From Deltaproteobacteria bacterium (lineage in GTDB: Bacteria > Desulfobacterota > Desulfobacteria > Desulfobacterales > Desulfobacteraceae), in contig JAQIBP010000011.1 of NCBI GenBank assembly GCA_027858995.1, positions 1-42,295 of the forward strand: a stretch of DNA of 42,295 bases. Reading direction: 5' to 3'. Positions 26,300-35,892 of the stretch are shown here, one piece after another (the first letter of the stretch is position 1; the number at the start of each line of letters is the position of its first letter). The notes under the pieces are model-generated. The model ran no database searches. It was not told the DNA's origin and saw only the letters and a program-made list of their open reading frames with translations. Made by a program: the position numbers and the translations under genes.

Positions 26300-28951
26300 A
26301 TGACAAACAATAGCCTGAAACAAAACCTGACCGTGGGCAGTGAAAATTTTATAGTCCATAATATTAATTTACTTGAAGAGATAGGCCTGGCAGAAATCAG
26401 TAAGCTGCCCTTTGCTGCAAGAGTTTTGATAGAAAATCTTGCACGAAACATGGATTCAAAAATCATTCAATGGTCTGATATCATCAATGCTGCAAAATTC
26501 TATAAAACCTGTTCCAGGGACTCACAGTTGATTGCATATTATCCTGCCAGGGTTCTTATGCAGGATTTTACAGGAGTCCCTGCAGTGGTTGATTTTGCTG
26601 CCATGAAAGATGCTGTTAAAAAAGCAGGGCTTGATCCCAAAAAAATTAATCCTCTGGTTCCTGTTGATCTAATTGTTGATCACTCCATCCAGGTTGACCA
26701 TTATAAAGAAAAAAATTCACTTTTTCTAAATGGTCAAAAAGAATATCAGAGAAACAAAGAGAGATACCAGCTTTTAAAATGGGCGCAGAAAAGCTTTGAT
26801 AATTTCAAAGTTGTTCCGCCTGAATCAGGGATCTGTCACCAGGTAAATCTTGAATACCTTGCCAGTGTTATTTCAACAAAACAGACCTCAGAAGGGTTTG
26901 CAGCTTTTCCTGATACCCTTGTAGGAACAGATTCCCACACCACAATGATTAATGCACTTGGAGTTCTTGGCTGGGGTGTCGGCGGAATTGAAGCAGAGTC
27001 TGTTATGCTCGGGCAGCCCTATTATATGAATCTTCCCCAGATTGTTGGTGTTAATTTCAAAGGCAGACCTAAAAAACATATCACATCAATGGATATTGTT
27101 CTCTATGTGACCCAGATCCTTAGAAAAGAGAATGTGGTTGAAAAAATTGTGGAATATACAGGTTCGGGGTTAAAAAATCTTACATTGACTGACAGAGCAA
27201 CTATTTCCAATATGTCTCCTGAATATGGTGCTACAGCCGGTTTTTTCCCTGTTGATGAACTCACTCTTGATTACCTTAAAGCAACGAACAGAAGCAAAAC
27301 AGCTGACCTGGTTGAGGCATATTGCAAAACCTGTGGTTTTTTCAACACCTATGACAGCGACATAAAATTTACCAAAACATTAGATGTGGATCTCTCTTTG
27401 ATCAAAACCTCCATTGCAGGTCCTTCAAGACCCCAGGACAGAATTTCCCTGTCTGAAGCAAAAATAAAAACCACAAAAATATTTGATCTTGGGAACAGAA
27501 AAACCACTGAAATCAATCCTGAAAACAAGCCTGACTCTCTAACCAATGGAAGTATTGTCATTGCAGCCATCACATCTTGTACCAATACCTCCAACCCTTA
27601 CACCATGATAGGTGCAGGGCTTGCAGCAAAAAATGCCATTGAAAAAGGCCTCTCAATTCCCTGGTATGTAAAGACTTCGCTCTCTCCTGGTTCAAAAGTG
27701 GTGATTGATTACCTTAAAGATGCAGGATTGCTGGATTATCTTCAGGAACTCGGGTTTAATAACACCGGGTTTGGGTGCCAGACATGTATTGGCAACAGCG
27801 GTCCCCTTGACCCTATTATTGAAGAATCCATAAAAGCAAATAAGCTGGATGTCATGTCTGTGCTTTCCGGCAATAGAAATTTTGAAGCAAGGATCCACCA
27901 GAGCGTTAAAGGCAATTTTTTAATGTCACCGATTCTTGTGGTGATGTTTGCCATTGCAGGAAAAATTGACATAGATTTGAAATCAGAACCTCTGGCAATT
28001 GCAAAAGATGGCAGTTCTGTATTTATGGATGATATCTGGCCTGATCATGATGAGATAAACAGTATTATCAAAAAAAGTGTTAAAAAAGAATTCTTTGAAA
28101 ATCAGTATGCAAATATCTTTAAAGGAGACAAACTCTGGCAGGAGTTGGACGCCAAAGAGAGTACAACCTTTAATTTTAATAAAAACTCCACCTATATTCA
28201 AAATCCGCCTTTTTTCAAAAATTTTTCTGCTAAAACTTCTGATCTTGAGGATATACGAAATGCAAAAGCTCTCCTTGTTCTTGGAGATTCAGTTACAACA
28301 GATCATATTTCGCCTGCAGGCGCTATTCCTGAAGAATACCCGGCAGGAAGGTATTTGATTCAAAATGGGGTAAAACCCGTGGAATTTAATTCATATGGAT
28401 CACGCAGGGGTAACCATGAAGTCATGATGAGAGGAACATTTGCCAATATTAGGATAAACAATAAACTTATTTCTGAAACTGGAGGCCTGACACTTAAATT
28501 TCCTGAAAAAACTAAAGAGTTTATATTTGACGTATCTCAAAAATACAGGCAAGAAAAAACTGACTTAATTGTTTTTAGCGGCAAAGAGTATGGAACAGGC
28601 TCTTCACGGGACTGGGCAGCCAAAGGGAGCAGTCTTCTCGGGGTTAGAGCTGTTATTGCTCAATCTTTTGAAAGGATACACAGATCCAACCTTGTGGGCA
28701 TGGGAGTTTTACCGCTTGTTTTCAAGGACGGAGAATCTTTTGATACCCTGGGGCTCAAGGGAGATGAAACTTTTGAAATCAGAGGTTTAAATCAGATAGA
28801 ACCCAATGGTTTATTAAACATAAAAGCTCAAAAAGACAACAATAGTTTAAACTTTCAGGTTATTGTCAAACTTAACACTGATATTGAAATTGATTATATT
28901 AAAAATGGCGGCATCCTGCACTATGTACTCCGACAAATGATATCAGCGTAA
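26300..28951 (+). CDS. acnA: aconitate hydratase A
   Basis: The 883-residue aconitase is of the AcnA/IRP1 type. The [4Fe-4S] ligands are C427 (in TSCTNTS), C493 and C496 (in CQTC). Their spacing of 66 and 3 equals that of E. coli AcnA C435, C501 and C504. VGTDSHTTM (about 212-220) and GSSRDWAAKG near the C-terminus are substrate-binding blocks. It interconverts citrate and isocitrate. AGGAG lies about eight bases before the ATG. It sits between the acyl-CoA ligase (18 bases) and a histidine kinase (15 bases), an unusual neighbourhood for a TCA enzyme. Confidence 0.93.
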   Translation: MTNNSLKQNLTVGSENFIVHNINLLEEIGLAEISKLPFAARVLIENLARNMDSKIIQWSDIINAAKFYKTCSRDSQLIAYYPARVLMQDFTGVPAVVDFAAMKDAVKKAGLDPKKINPLVPVDLIVDHSIQVDHYKEKNSLFLNGQKEYQRNKERYQLLKWAQKSFDNFKVVPPESGICHQVNLEYLASVISTKQTSEGFAAFPDTLVGTDSHTTMINALGVLGWGVGGIEAESVMLGQPYYMNLPQIVGVNFKGRPKKHITSMDIVLYVTQILRKENVVEKIVEYTGSGLKNLTLTDRATISNMSPEYGATAGFFPVDELTLDYLKATNRSKTADLVEAYCKTCGFFNTYDSDIKFTKTLDVDLSLIKTSIAGPSRPQDRISLSEAKIKTTKIFDLGNRKTTEINPENKPDSLTNGSIVIAAITSCTNTSNPYTMIGAGLAAKNAIEKGLSIPWYVKTSLSPGSKVVIDYLKDAGLLDYLQELGFNNTGFGCQTCIGNSGPLDPIIEESIKANKLDVMSVLSGNRNFEARIHQSVKGNFLMSPILVVMFAIAGKIDIDLKSEPLAIAKDGSSVFMDDIWPDHDEINSIIKKSVKKEFFENQYANIFKGDKLWQELDAKESTTFNFNKNSTYIQNPPFFKNFSAKTSDLEDIRNAKALLVLGDSVTTDHISPAGAIPEEYPAGRYLIQNGVKPVEFNSYGSRRGNHEVMMRGTFANIRINNKLISETGGLTLKFPEKTKEFIFDVSQKYRQEKTDLIVFSGKEYGTGSSRDWAAKGSSLLGVRAVIAQSFERIHRSNLVGMGVLPLVFKDGESFDTLGLKGDETFEIRGLNQIEPNGLLNIKAQKDNNSLNFQVIVKLNTDIEIDYIKNGGILHYVLRQMISA

Positions 28952-28966
28952 TAAATATTTGCTATT

Positions 28967-30883
28967 ATGGTAAAAAAACCCACATATGAGCAATTAGAGC
29001 TTGAGAAAAAAGCATTTAAATCAAAAAGTTTAAATGTAGAAGAGGCAGATCAGAAAACAAGGGATGTAAAACGTGATTACAAAAGATTTCTGCAGTTTTT
29101 ACCCTATCCCGTTCTTGTAAGAGATGTAAATGGGCTTGTAAGTTATCTCAATCCAGCCTTTACCAGAACCTTTGGCTGGACTTCAAAGGAATTGAAAGGT
29201 AAAAAGGAAAACCTGTGCAGCCCAAATTCACTTAAAAATGAAATCAATGATGAAATAAAAAAATTACCCGTACATAAAAACATTCTACATCTTACCACAA
29301 AAAGGCTTACAAAGAATCGCAAACTTCTGGATGTAGTGATTAGAATCGGAGTGGACAAAGACCAGAACAATAATCCCGGAGAGATGATTATTGTCTTGAA
29401 AGACATTACCATGGAACTGCGGAACAAGCGCAATCGAAACGCCATGAACCGGATCAGCCAGGCTCTTCCCCAATACCCTGATCTTAAAAAACTTCTTTTT
29501 TATGTCAATACTGAAATTAAAGAGCTCCTCGGCACACAGGGCGCAAATACAATTTTGCTGGATAAGAGTCAAAAACATTTTTATCTGTTAAGTGCTGCCC
29601 ATGATGACCCAAAAACCCGGGAACGTATAGAAAATACAAAATTTTCCATTGATGAACTTCTGGCAGGCCAGGTGGTGAAAACAGGAAAACCCATGATTGT
29701 CAATCAACTCTCCAAAAGCCAGCACAAACAGAGTTCAAGAGATCAAAAAATTGGATATAGAGTTAAAAATGTTATTCTTGTTCCCTTAAAAACCTCAGAC
29801 AGCACTATTGGTATTCTTGCTGCCGACAATAAAAAAACCGGAGATTTTGATAATACTGACCTTGAAATTTTGAACACTATTGCTGCAACTGTTGCGCTTT
29901 CCATTGAAAATGCCCGGGTCTCAAGAGAATTGAGAAAAGCCTATGAAGAATTAAAAAGCCTTAACAATGCAAAAGATAAAATGATCAACCATTTGTCTCA
30001 TGAACTGAAAACCCCGGTGGCAATTCTTTTAAGTTCTTTTAAAATTCTTTCAAAAAGACTTGATGATATTCCTGTACAAACATGGCAGCCAACTATCGAA
30101 AGGATTCAAAGAAATCTGAATCGAATTGTTGAAATTGAAGATGAAATGTATGATATAGCTGAACAAAAGCAGGTCTTTCATAAAAAAATTTATTCTCTTA
30201 TACTGGAACAATGCCAGGATGAATTTGAAACCCTTATTGCAGAAGAGACAGGAGAAAAAGAGGTAATTGCCAAAGTACGACAGAAAATTGAAGATATTTT
30301 CACAACAAAAGATCCTGTAATTGAGAATATTAATCTAAGTGCGTTCGTTGAAAAAAGAGTAAAAGCAATTAAACCTGATATGTCACATAGAGATGTGGAA
30401 CTAATCACCCATCTTAAATCCTCCTCATTGATCCGTATTCCTGCTGAACCATTGAGAAAAACGGTTGATGGAATTATTAAAAATGCTGTTGAGAATACTC
30501 CAGATGGAGGAACAGTAGAAATTTTTGTAAATCAAAAGAACGCAGGAGTACAATTCCAGGTAAAAGATCATGGAATCGGACTTACAAAAGATGTCCAGAA
30601 AAGAATTTTCAGCGGTTTTTTTGCCGCCCAGGAAACCATGAATTATTCATCAAAACGTCCCTTTGACTTTAATGCAGGAGGAAAGGGCGCTGATCTTCTG
30701 CGCATGAAAATATTTTCTGAAAAGTATAATTTTAATATTTCAATGATATCAAAACGATGTCAACATGTTCCTGAAAACATTGATAGATGCCCAGATTCAA
30801 TAGAAAAATGCAAAAGAGATATAAAATCCGCATGTGGCGGTAAAACTGTCGTTACCTGTTTTTTCCCAATAGCTGCTACTTGA
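28967..30883 (+). CDS. PAS-GAF sensor histidine kinase with Cys-rich C-terminus
   Basis: The 638-residue kinase has no obvious transmembrane segment and is likely cytoplasmic. After a short coiled N-terminus come a PAS domain (about 40-150), a GAF domain (about 165-315), the H-box NHLSHELKTP with H345, and a HATPase region with the N-box IIKNAVENT and DHGIGL. Between the last ATP-lid elements and the end lies a Cys-rich insert: C598, C608, C615, C623, plus C631 in the final strand. Such inserts occur in kinases of sulfate-reducing bacteria and may hold a metal or Fe-S centre. No response regulator is adjacent. It follows acnA by 15 bases and has no clear Shine-Dalgarno. The 3' end overlaps the opposing aminotransferase by eight bases. 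Confidence 0.83.
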   Translation: MVKKPTYEQLELEKKAFKSKSLNVEEADQKTRDVKRDYKRFLQFLPYPVLVRDVNGLVSYLNPAFTRTFGWTSKELKGKKENLCSPNSLKNEINDEIKKLPVHKNILHLTTKRLTKNRKLLDVVIRIGVDKDQNNNPGEMIIVLKDITMELRNKRNRNAMNRISQALPQYPDLKKLLFYVNTEIKELLGTQGANTILLDKSQKHFYLLSAAHDDPKTRERIENTKFSIDELLAGQVVKTGKPMIVNQLSKSQHKQSSRDQKIGYRVKNVILVPLKTSDSTIGILAADNKKTGDFDNTDLEILNTIAATVALSIENARVSRELRKAYEELKSLNNAKDKMINHLSHELKTPVAILLSSFKILSKRLDDIPVQTWQPTIERIQRNLNRIVEIEDEMYDIAEQKQVFHKKIYSLILEQCQDEFETLIAEETGEKEVIAKVRQKIEDIFTTKDPVIENINLSAFVEKRVKAIKPDMSHRDVELITHLKSSSLIRIPAEPLRKTVDGIIKNAVENTPDGGTVEIFVNQKNAGVQFQVKDHGIGLTKDVQKRIFSGFFAAQETMNYSSKRPFDFNAGGKGADLLRMKIFSEKYNFNISMISKRCQHVPENIDRCPDSIEKCKRDIKSACGGKTVVTCFFPIAAT

Positions 30884-32111
30884 ATTTCTCTAACAGCTCA
30901 ATGACATAATCAATATCAGCAACAGTATGGCAGGCATTGATTTGAAATCTGATGGTTTCATCTCCTTTTGGCACAACAGGAAAGGTTAATCCAACAACCA
31001 GCACACCATTTTCAAATAGGTATTTTACAAGATCATGGGTCTTTTGAGTATCACGCACCATTAAAGGCACAACAGGATGCGGCCCTGGAATAGATTCTCT
31101 GCCAAGATTTTCAAGTCCCTGCCTGAACTGGGCAGTTCTTAGTTTAAGATTTCTCAGCAGATCAAGACCCTGGTCACTGTCACAGATATCAAGGGCTTTT
31201 TGGGCTGCTGCACAATCTGCAACACTCAAGGGATTGGTATAAATGTAGGTGTCTGCCTTTTGCCGGATAGATTCAACAACTGTTTTACTTGCTGCTGCAA
31301 ATCCGCCATTCACTCCAAAAGCTTTCCCAAACGTTCCCACAATAATATCAGGCAGAGCGTTGCAGTAATCAGGTGTACCTCGTCCTAAATCACCATAGGC
31401 ACCAATGCCGTGGGAATCATCCACAATTGTAATGACTCCATCCTTGAATTTTGAATCATATTTTCTGCAGATGGCACTGATTTTATCAATGGGAGCATAA
31501 TCGCCACGCATACTGAAGATCCCGTCAAATATCACCACAACTCTTTCAATGCCGGGATTTACTTTATCAAGGCATTTTGCCAGATCTTCCATATCATTAT
31601 GCTTGTAAATACCCTTGTTTTCCCTTGGAATATTGCAAAAACGCATGGCTCGAATGATACTGTTGTGATTAAGCTGATCTCCAATCCAGTGTGTTTTCTT
31701 GTTGGAAATTGCAAGTGCTAAACCGCAATTGGACGTATAGGCAGAGTTAAAAATCTTTGCACCTGGTTTACCAACAAAATCTGCCACTCTTTTTTCAAGA
31801 TTAATATGGTGAATAAAGGTGCCGTCAATAAATCTTACTGCTCCCGGTCCTACGCCAAATTTATTTGTAGCTTCATCTGCGGCTGACAGCAGTTGAGGAT
31901 TATTTGAAAGGGAGAGATAGGAGTTGGAATTGAGCCTGATAAATTCACTGTCACTGCCTGCAAGTTTATATCTTGGCCCGGATTCTCCCTTAGCTGGAAT
32001 ATATTTTTCAATGACCCTCTCAGGTGATTTAGCCCTGCCCTGCTCTTTTAAATCATTTAATTCCTGCTCTAAAGAAATATCAAGTTTATCTGTACTCATT
32101 TTTTTCACCAT
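30876..32111 (-). CDS. AOS-family PLP enzyme (glycine C-acetyltransferase / KBL-like)
   Basis: The 411-residue class II aminotransferase-fold enzyme belongs to the alpha-oxoamine synthase group: NSNSYLSLS (about 61-69), DQLNHNSIIRA, VDDSHGIGAYG (D232, H234) and the PLP lysine K263 in GTFGKAFG. Members condense an acyl-CoA with an amino acid: 2-amino-3-ketobutyrate ligase, 8-amino-7-oxononanoate synthase, serine palmitoyltransferase. The motifs lean to the KBL/SPT branch, but the substrate is not certain and no tdh or biotin genes are nearby. Translation may start at the first ATG (32111) or at ATG 32099, which has GGTGA upstream. Divergent from the DUF2889 gene. Confidence 0.8.
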   Translation of the reverse strand: MVKKMSTDKLDISLEQELNDLKEQGRAKSPERVIEKYIPAKGESGPRYKLAGSDSEFIRLNSNSYLSLSNNPQLLSAADEATNKFGVGPGAVRFIDGTFIHHINLEKRVADFVGKPGAKIFNSAYTSNCGLALAISNKKTHWIGDQLNHNSIIRAMRFCNIPRENKGIYKHNDMEDLAKCLDKVNPGIERVVVIFDGIFSMRGDYAPIDKISAICRKYDSKFKDGVITIVDDSHGIGAYGDLGRGTPDYCNALPDIIVGTFGKAFGVNGGFAAASKTVVESIRQKADTYIYTNPLSVADCAAAQKALDICDSDQGLDLLRNLKLRTAQFRQGLENLGRESIPGPHPVVPLMVRDTQKTHDLVKYLFENGVLVVGLTFPVVPKGDETIRFQINACHTVADIDYVIELLEKFK

Positions 32112-32240
32112 TTAAAAATAGTTATTGATAGAATTGATCTGTTTTTTAACAGCCTCTCTACAGGTTGTTTACTTTATAGTATATATCATATATTTTAAAG
32201 CCCGAATTTATAAAGTAGTATCAAATTACAAGGGAAAATC

Positions 32241-32804
32241 ATGCTAGATAAAATAGTCGAAAACAAAACCAGAATTCATACAAGGGATATCAGCCTTGCC
32301 ACCTATCCACACTCAGATTCCAGTGTGATTGTCCATGGTGTTTTAAAAGATAAAAGGTATATAAAAATATTTGATATTAACGGAGATATCCTGGAACCAG
32401 GTATTGTTCATCATCTTGATGTAAAACTTTTGATAAAGCCTGATCCTCTTACAATAGAAGATGCCCAGGCACAGATGATAAAGGTTCCCTTGTCTGAATG
32501 CTCTGACACCCTTGATACAATTGAAAAACTTAAAGGTCTTGAAATCAGATCAGGGTTTTCTAAAACCATACGGGATATCATGGGCGGTAAAAAAGGGTGT
32601 GCACATCTCTGCCAGCTGATTATTGTCATGAGCCAGGAAATTGTCCAGGGATGGTTGACACATAATAGAAAAGAAAAAACACCTGTTCCAAAAGATCTTG
32701 ATTCTTTTGCTGAAAAAAAATTCATCATTGATTCATGCCGTATGTGGACAAACAAAGGCCCTAAAATAAAAAAGCTTGGACATGCAATAAAGGCACAGCA
32801 GTAA
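32241..32804 (+). CDS. DUF2889 family protein
   Basis: The 187-residue protein matches DUF2889: an N-terminal IHTRDISLATYPHSD beta segment, a middle block with GLEIRSGFSKTIRDIMGGKKGCAHL (about 95-119), where the GC-x-HL pair is the family hallmark, and a C-terminal helix ending with a CRMW motif. The family is often found near acyl-CoA and aromatic metabolism genes; the function is unknown. AAGGGAAAA precedes the ATG. The EamA exporter follows after 24 bases on the same strand. Confidence 0.72.
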   Translation: MLDKIVENKTRIHTRDISLATYPHSDSSVIVHGVLKDKRYIKIFDINGDILEPGIVHHLDVKLLIKPDPLTIEDAQAQMIKVPLSECSDTLDTIEKLKGLEIRSGFSKTIRDIMGGKKGCAHLCQLIIVMSQEIVQGWLTHNRKEKTPVPKDLDSFAEKKFIIDSCRMWTNKGPKIKKLGHAIKAQQ

Positions 32805-32828
32805 TTACACTCTGTTTATGGATGATTT

Positions 32829-33707
32829 GTGCCAATAAAAATTAAAAATATATTACCTACTCTCTCAATTATTGGAGCTGTTTTCTTATGGGGCAGCTCT
32901 TTTGTTGCCATGCGAATTGTTCTTAAAGACCTGCATCCTTTTGCTGTGATGTTCTGCCGGCTTTTCAGCGCTTTAATATTTATTATTCCGATATCAATAA
33001 AACTGTTTCCAAAATCATATCAAAAAAATGATTGGAAAATTCTGCTGTCCATGGTCCTTTTCCAGCCATGCCTCTATTTTTTATTTGAATCCAATGCCCT
33101 GACTTTTACCACTTCATCCCAGGCTGGGGTTATTTCAGCCTGTCTGCCTTTAATGGTAGCTGTTGCTGCCTGGTTTTTCCTTTCAGAATCCATTAACAGC
33201 AAAACAATCATTGGACTTATTTTATCAATTTCAGGTGTAATACTGCTTACAATTTTTCAAAGCAGACAGGTTGATGCGCCCCACCCTGTTCTTGGCAATA
33301 TCCTGGAGGTTGGAGCAATGTTCAGTGCCTGTGCAAATCTTATTTTAATAAAAAAACTCAGCTCCAATTATGGCACATGGTCTTTGACTGGAATGCAGAT
33401 CGTTGCCGGTACAATCTTTTTCCTGCCCGGAATCAAATATATCATTAATACAGATCCATCAATCTGGACTATGCAGTTGATTTTTCTACTGCTTTACCTT
33501 GGAATCTGCGTCTCTTTTCTTGCCTTTGGTCTTTATAACTGGGGGATCAGCAAAATCAAAGTTTCCAGGGCATCAATATTTATCAACCTGATTCCAATTA
33601 CAGCAGTAATGCTTGGCTGGCTGATTCTTGGAGAGACACTGAATTCCAAACAGATGATTGCGGCCATTATTGTAATTTCAGGGGTATTCTTAAGCAATCA
33701 AAAATAG
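32829..33707 (+). CDS. EamA/DMT family exporter
   Basis: The 292-residue integral membrane protein has ten predicted helices in two EamA repeats (about 10-140 and 155-290). It shows the typical WGSSFVAMRIVLKDLHP at the start and GWLILGETLNSKQMIAAIIVI near the end. DMT-family proteins export amino acids, metabolites or nucleosides; the substrate is unknown. The frame opens with GTG at 32829 with no good Shine-Dalgarno; no in-frame ATG precedes the first helix. Probably cotranscribed with the DUF2889 gene. Confidence 0.83.
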   Translation: MPIKIKNILPTLSIIGAVFLWGSSFVAMRIVLKDLHPFAVMFCRLFSALIFIIPISIKLFPKSYQKNDWKILLSMVLFQPCLYFLFESNALTFTTSSQAGVISACLPLMVAVAAWFFLSESINSKTIIGLILSISGVILLTIFQSRQVDAPHPVLGNILEVGAMFSACANLILIKKLSSNYGTWSLTGMQIVAGTIFFLPGIKYIINTDPSIWTMQLIFLLLYLGICVSFLAFGLYNWGISKIKVSRASIFINLIPITAVMLGWLILGETLNSKQMIAAIIVISGVFLSNQK

Positions 33708-33723
33708 ATATTCTTTATTCTTT

Positions 33724-33751
33724 TTGTAAATAGTGGTATTTTTATTATAAA
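33724..33751 (+). promoter_or_regulatory. candidate promoter for asd
   Basis: TTGTAA (33724-33729), 16 bases, TATAAA (33746-33751), in the 123-base gap before asd. Confidence 0.35.
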
Positions 33752-33830
33752 AAGATTATAAATCAAACTTGAATTTTAAATTTTTCTAAAAATCATCAAT
33801 CTTTTATCAAGCTTGAGAAGGGAAAAGAGA

Positions 33831-34937
33831 ATGAAAAAGGTAGGAATGATAGGCTGGCGCGGTATGGTTGGTTCTGTTTTAATGGAGAGAATGAGAGATG
33901 AAAATGATTTTAAAAACTTTACTCCTGTTTTTTTTACAACCTCCCAGGTTGGCCTTAAAGGACCTGATATTGGCATGGAAACACCTGCTTTGATTGATGC
34001 CTATGATATAGACACTTTATGTGACATGGATATTATCCTCTCATGCCAGGGTGGATCATACACAAAAAAAGTCAGACCACAGCTTGAAGAAAAAAAATGG
34101 GATGGGTACTGGATTGATGCTGCATCAACTCTCAGAATGGATGACAAAAGTGTGATTGTACTTGATCCTGTAAACCGCAAAATCATTGATAATGCATTGT
34201 CAGACGGCATTAAAAACTATATAGGCGGCAATTGCACTGTATCTCTAATGCTTATGGCACTTGGAGGCCTGTTTGAAAACAGTTTAATAGAGTGGATAAC
34301 TTCCATGACATACCAGGCAGCATCGGGAGCCGGGGCAAAAAATATGGAAGAGCTTGTAGTCCAGATGTTAACCATTGGAAAAAAGGCTTCTCCTGTTCTT
34401 GCAAATCCTTCTTCTGCTATTCTTGATTTAGATAAAAATGTAATTAATACAATGAAATCAAGGGATTTCGGCACTCAAAAATGGGGGGTTCCCCTTGCAG
34501 CAAGTCTGATCCCCTGGATTGACACTCCAATGGACAACGGTCAGACAAGAGAAGAGTGGAAGGGCATAGTTGAAACCAATAAAATAATAGGACGTTCTGA
34601 TAATCCCATTCCCATTGACGGGCAGTGTGTAAGAGTTGGTTCCATGAGATGCCACAGCCAGGCATTTACAATCAAACTAAATAAAAATGTTTCTGTTAAT
34701 GAAATAGAAACCATGCTTGCAGACCATAATGAGTGGGTAAAAGTAATCCCAAACATAAAGGAAGATACCATCACAAACTTAAGTCCTGCTGCGGTTACAG
34801 GAACACTTACTGTTCCGGTCGGGCGTATCAGAAAAATGAATCTTGGGAATGATTATCTTACCTGTTTTTCAGTTGGGGATCAATTGCTCTGGGGGGCAGC
34901 CGAGCCGCTTCGCAGAATTCTCAACATCATTATTTGA
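33831..34937 (+). CDS. asd: aspartate-semialdehyde dehydrogenase
   Basis: The 368-residue enzyme is very close to the E. coli type: [14 protein letters not shown] at the N-terminus, catalytic C135 in GGNCTVS, H275 in RCHSQAF, and a [14 protein letters not shown] end. It reduces aspartyl phosphate to aspartate semialdehyde for lysine, threonine, methionine and diaminopimelate. I place the start at ATG 33831, with AAGGGA about ten bases upstream; the frame extends six codons further only to a TTG. No other amino-acid biosynthesis genes adjoin. Its end overlaps the opposing permease gene by eight bases. Confidence 0.93.
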   Translation: MKKVGMIGWRGMVGSVLMERMRDENDFKNFTPVFFTTSQVGLKGPDIGMETPALIDAYDIDTLCDMDIILSCQGGSYTKKVRPQLEEKKWDGYWIDAASTLRMDDKSVIVLDPVNRKIIDNALSDGIKNYIGGNCTVSLMLMALGGLFENSLIEWITSMTYQAASGAGAKNMEELVVQMLTIGKKASPVLANPSSAILDLDKNVINTMKSRDFGTQKWGVPLAASLIPWIDTPMDNGQTREEWKGIVETNKIIGRSDNPIPIDGQCVRVGSMRCHSQAFTIKLNKNVSVNEIETMLADHNEWVKVIPNIKEDTITNLSPAAVTGTLTVPVGRIRKMNLGNDYLTCFSVGDQLLWGAAEPLRRILNIII

Positions 34938-35826
34938 TGGCATATCTTTTTTCAAGCAGAGCAACCATGCTTGAAATGGTAAAGGTTAAGATAAAATAGA
35001 GCAGTGTGATTGTGATCCAGATTTCAAAAGTTAAAAAAGTGACTGCCATAAGCTCCATACCCTGAAAAGTCAGCTCCTGGATTGAGATAACAGATACAAT
35101 GGCTGAATCTTTTATTGTGGATATGAACTGGCCTGCAAGGGGAAATGCCACCTTTCTGAAGGTCTGGGGTAAAATAACAAGCCCAAATGTTTTTGTTTTT
35201 GATAAACCAATGGAAAAAGATGCCTCCCACTGACCCTGGGGAATTGATATAATCCCTCCACGAACAATTTCCGAGACATAGGCACCCTCGTAAAGTCCAA
35301 GTGCAATTATGGCTGAAATAAAAGAGTTGATCTGACCAGGCCCTGCAAAAAAAAAGGCTGCGATGTGTTGAACAGTTTCACTGCTGCCCCTTAGCCATGT
35401 GTCAATATGAAGCACATCCAGAAACTGGCTGGATACAAAATAATAAAATATTATAACCAAAACAAGGGAAGGAATATTGCGAATTGTTTCAACATAGGCT
35501 CTGGAGATAAATCTTTGTTCAAAAGAGCCTTTTGCTCCCATGACTCCTGATATTGTTCCAAGGAAAAAACCAATAAGTGTTGACCAGATGCTTAGTTTAA
35601 TAGTTGTAATAAAACCCTGGACAAGGATATTTGCTTTAAGTTCTCCGGTTTTTGCATCCCAAAAAAAGAAATAATTGGGAATTGCATTCCACTCCCAGTG
35701 ATATTCAAGGACACTGTTCATCCTTGAAAAAAAGACAGCTATTGCAGCAACAATTAAAGCAATTACTGCTATATCTATAATTGAAAATCGTAAAGCCTTA
35801 ATTTTATAATTGTATCGATAAATCAA
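34930..35826 (-). CDS. polar amino-acid ABC transporter permease (second)
   Basis: The 298-residue inner-membrane protein is of the HisM/GlnP type. An N-terminal helix (about 14-34) is followed by a [14 protein letters not shown] periplasmic stretch, then five helices and the EAA loop [14 protein letters not shown] (about 190-203) that docks the ATPase. It parallels the other permease at 36806-37591, with which it would form a heterodimeric channel. The frame starts with TTG at 35826; the next Met lies after the first helix, so TTG is probably right. No ATP-binding subunit is encoded nearby. Confidence 0.85.
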   Translation of the reverse strand: MIYRYNYKIKALRFSIIDIAVIALIVAAIAVFFSRMNSVLEYHWEWNAIPNYFFFWDAKTGELKANILVQGFITTIKLSIWSTLIGFFLGTISGVMGAKGSFEQRFISRAYVETIRNIPSLVLVIIFYYFVSSQFLDVLHIDTWLRGSSETVQHIAAFFFAGPGQINSFISAIIALGLYEGAYVSEIVRGGIISIPQGQWEASFSIGLSKTKTFGLVILPQTFRKVAFPLAGQFISTIKDSAIVSVISIQELTFQGMELMAVTFLTFEIWITITLLYFILTFTISSMVALLEKRYAIK

Positions 35827-35892
35827 ATTACCAGCTTTCTAAATTTATAGCTCTAAGCCATAAAGAGTCAAAATCAAATCTGCCAGTGAAAG

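Noticed and set aside
30876-32111. Assigning the AOS enzyme as serine palmitoyltransferase for sphingolipids
   Set aside because: No sphingolipid genes adjoin and the visible motifs fit several AOS enzymes equally.
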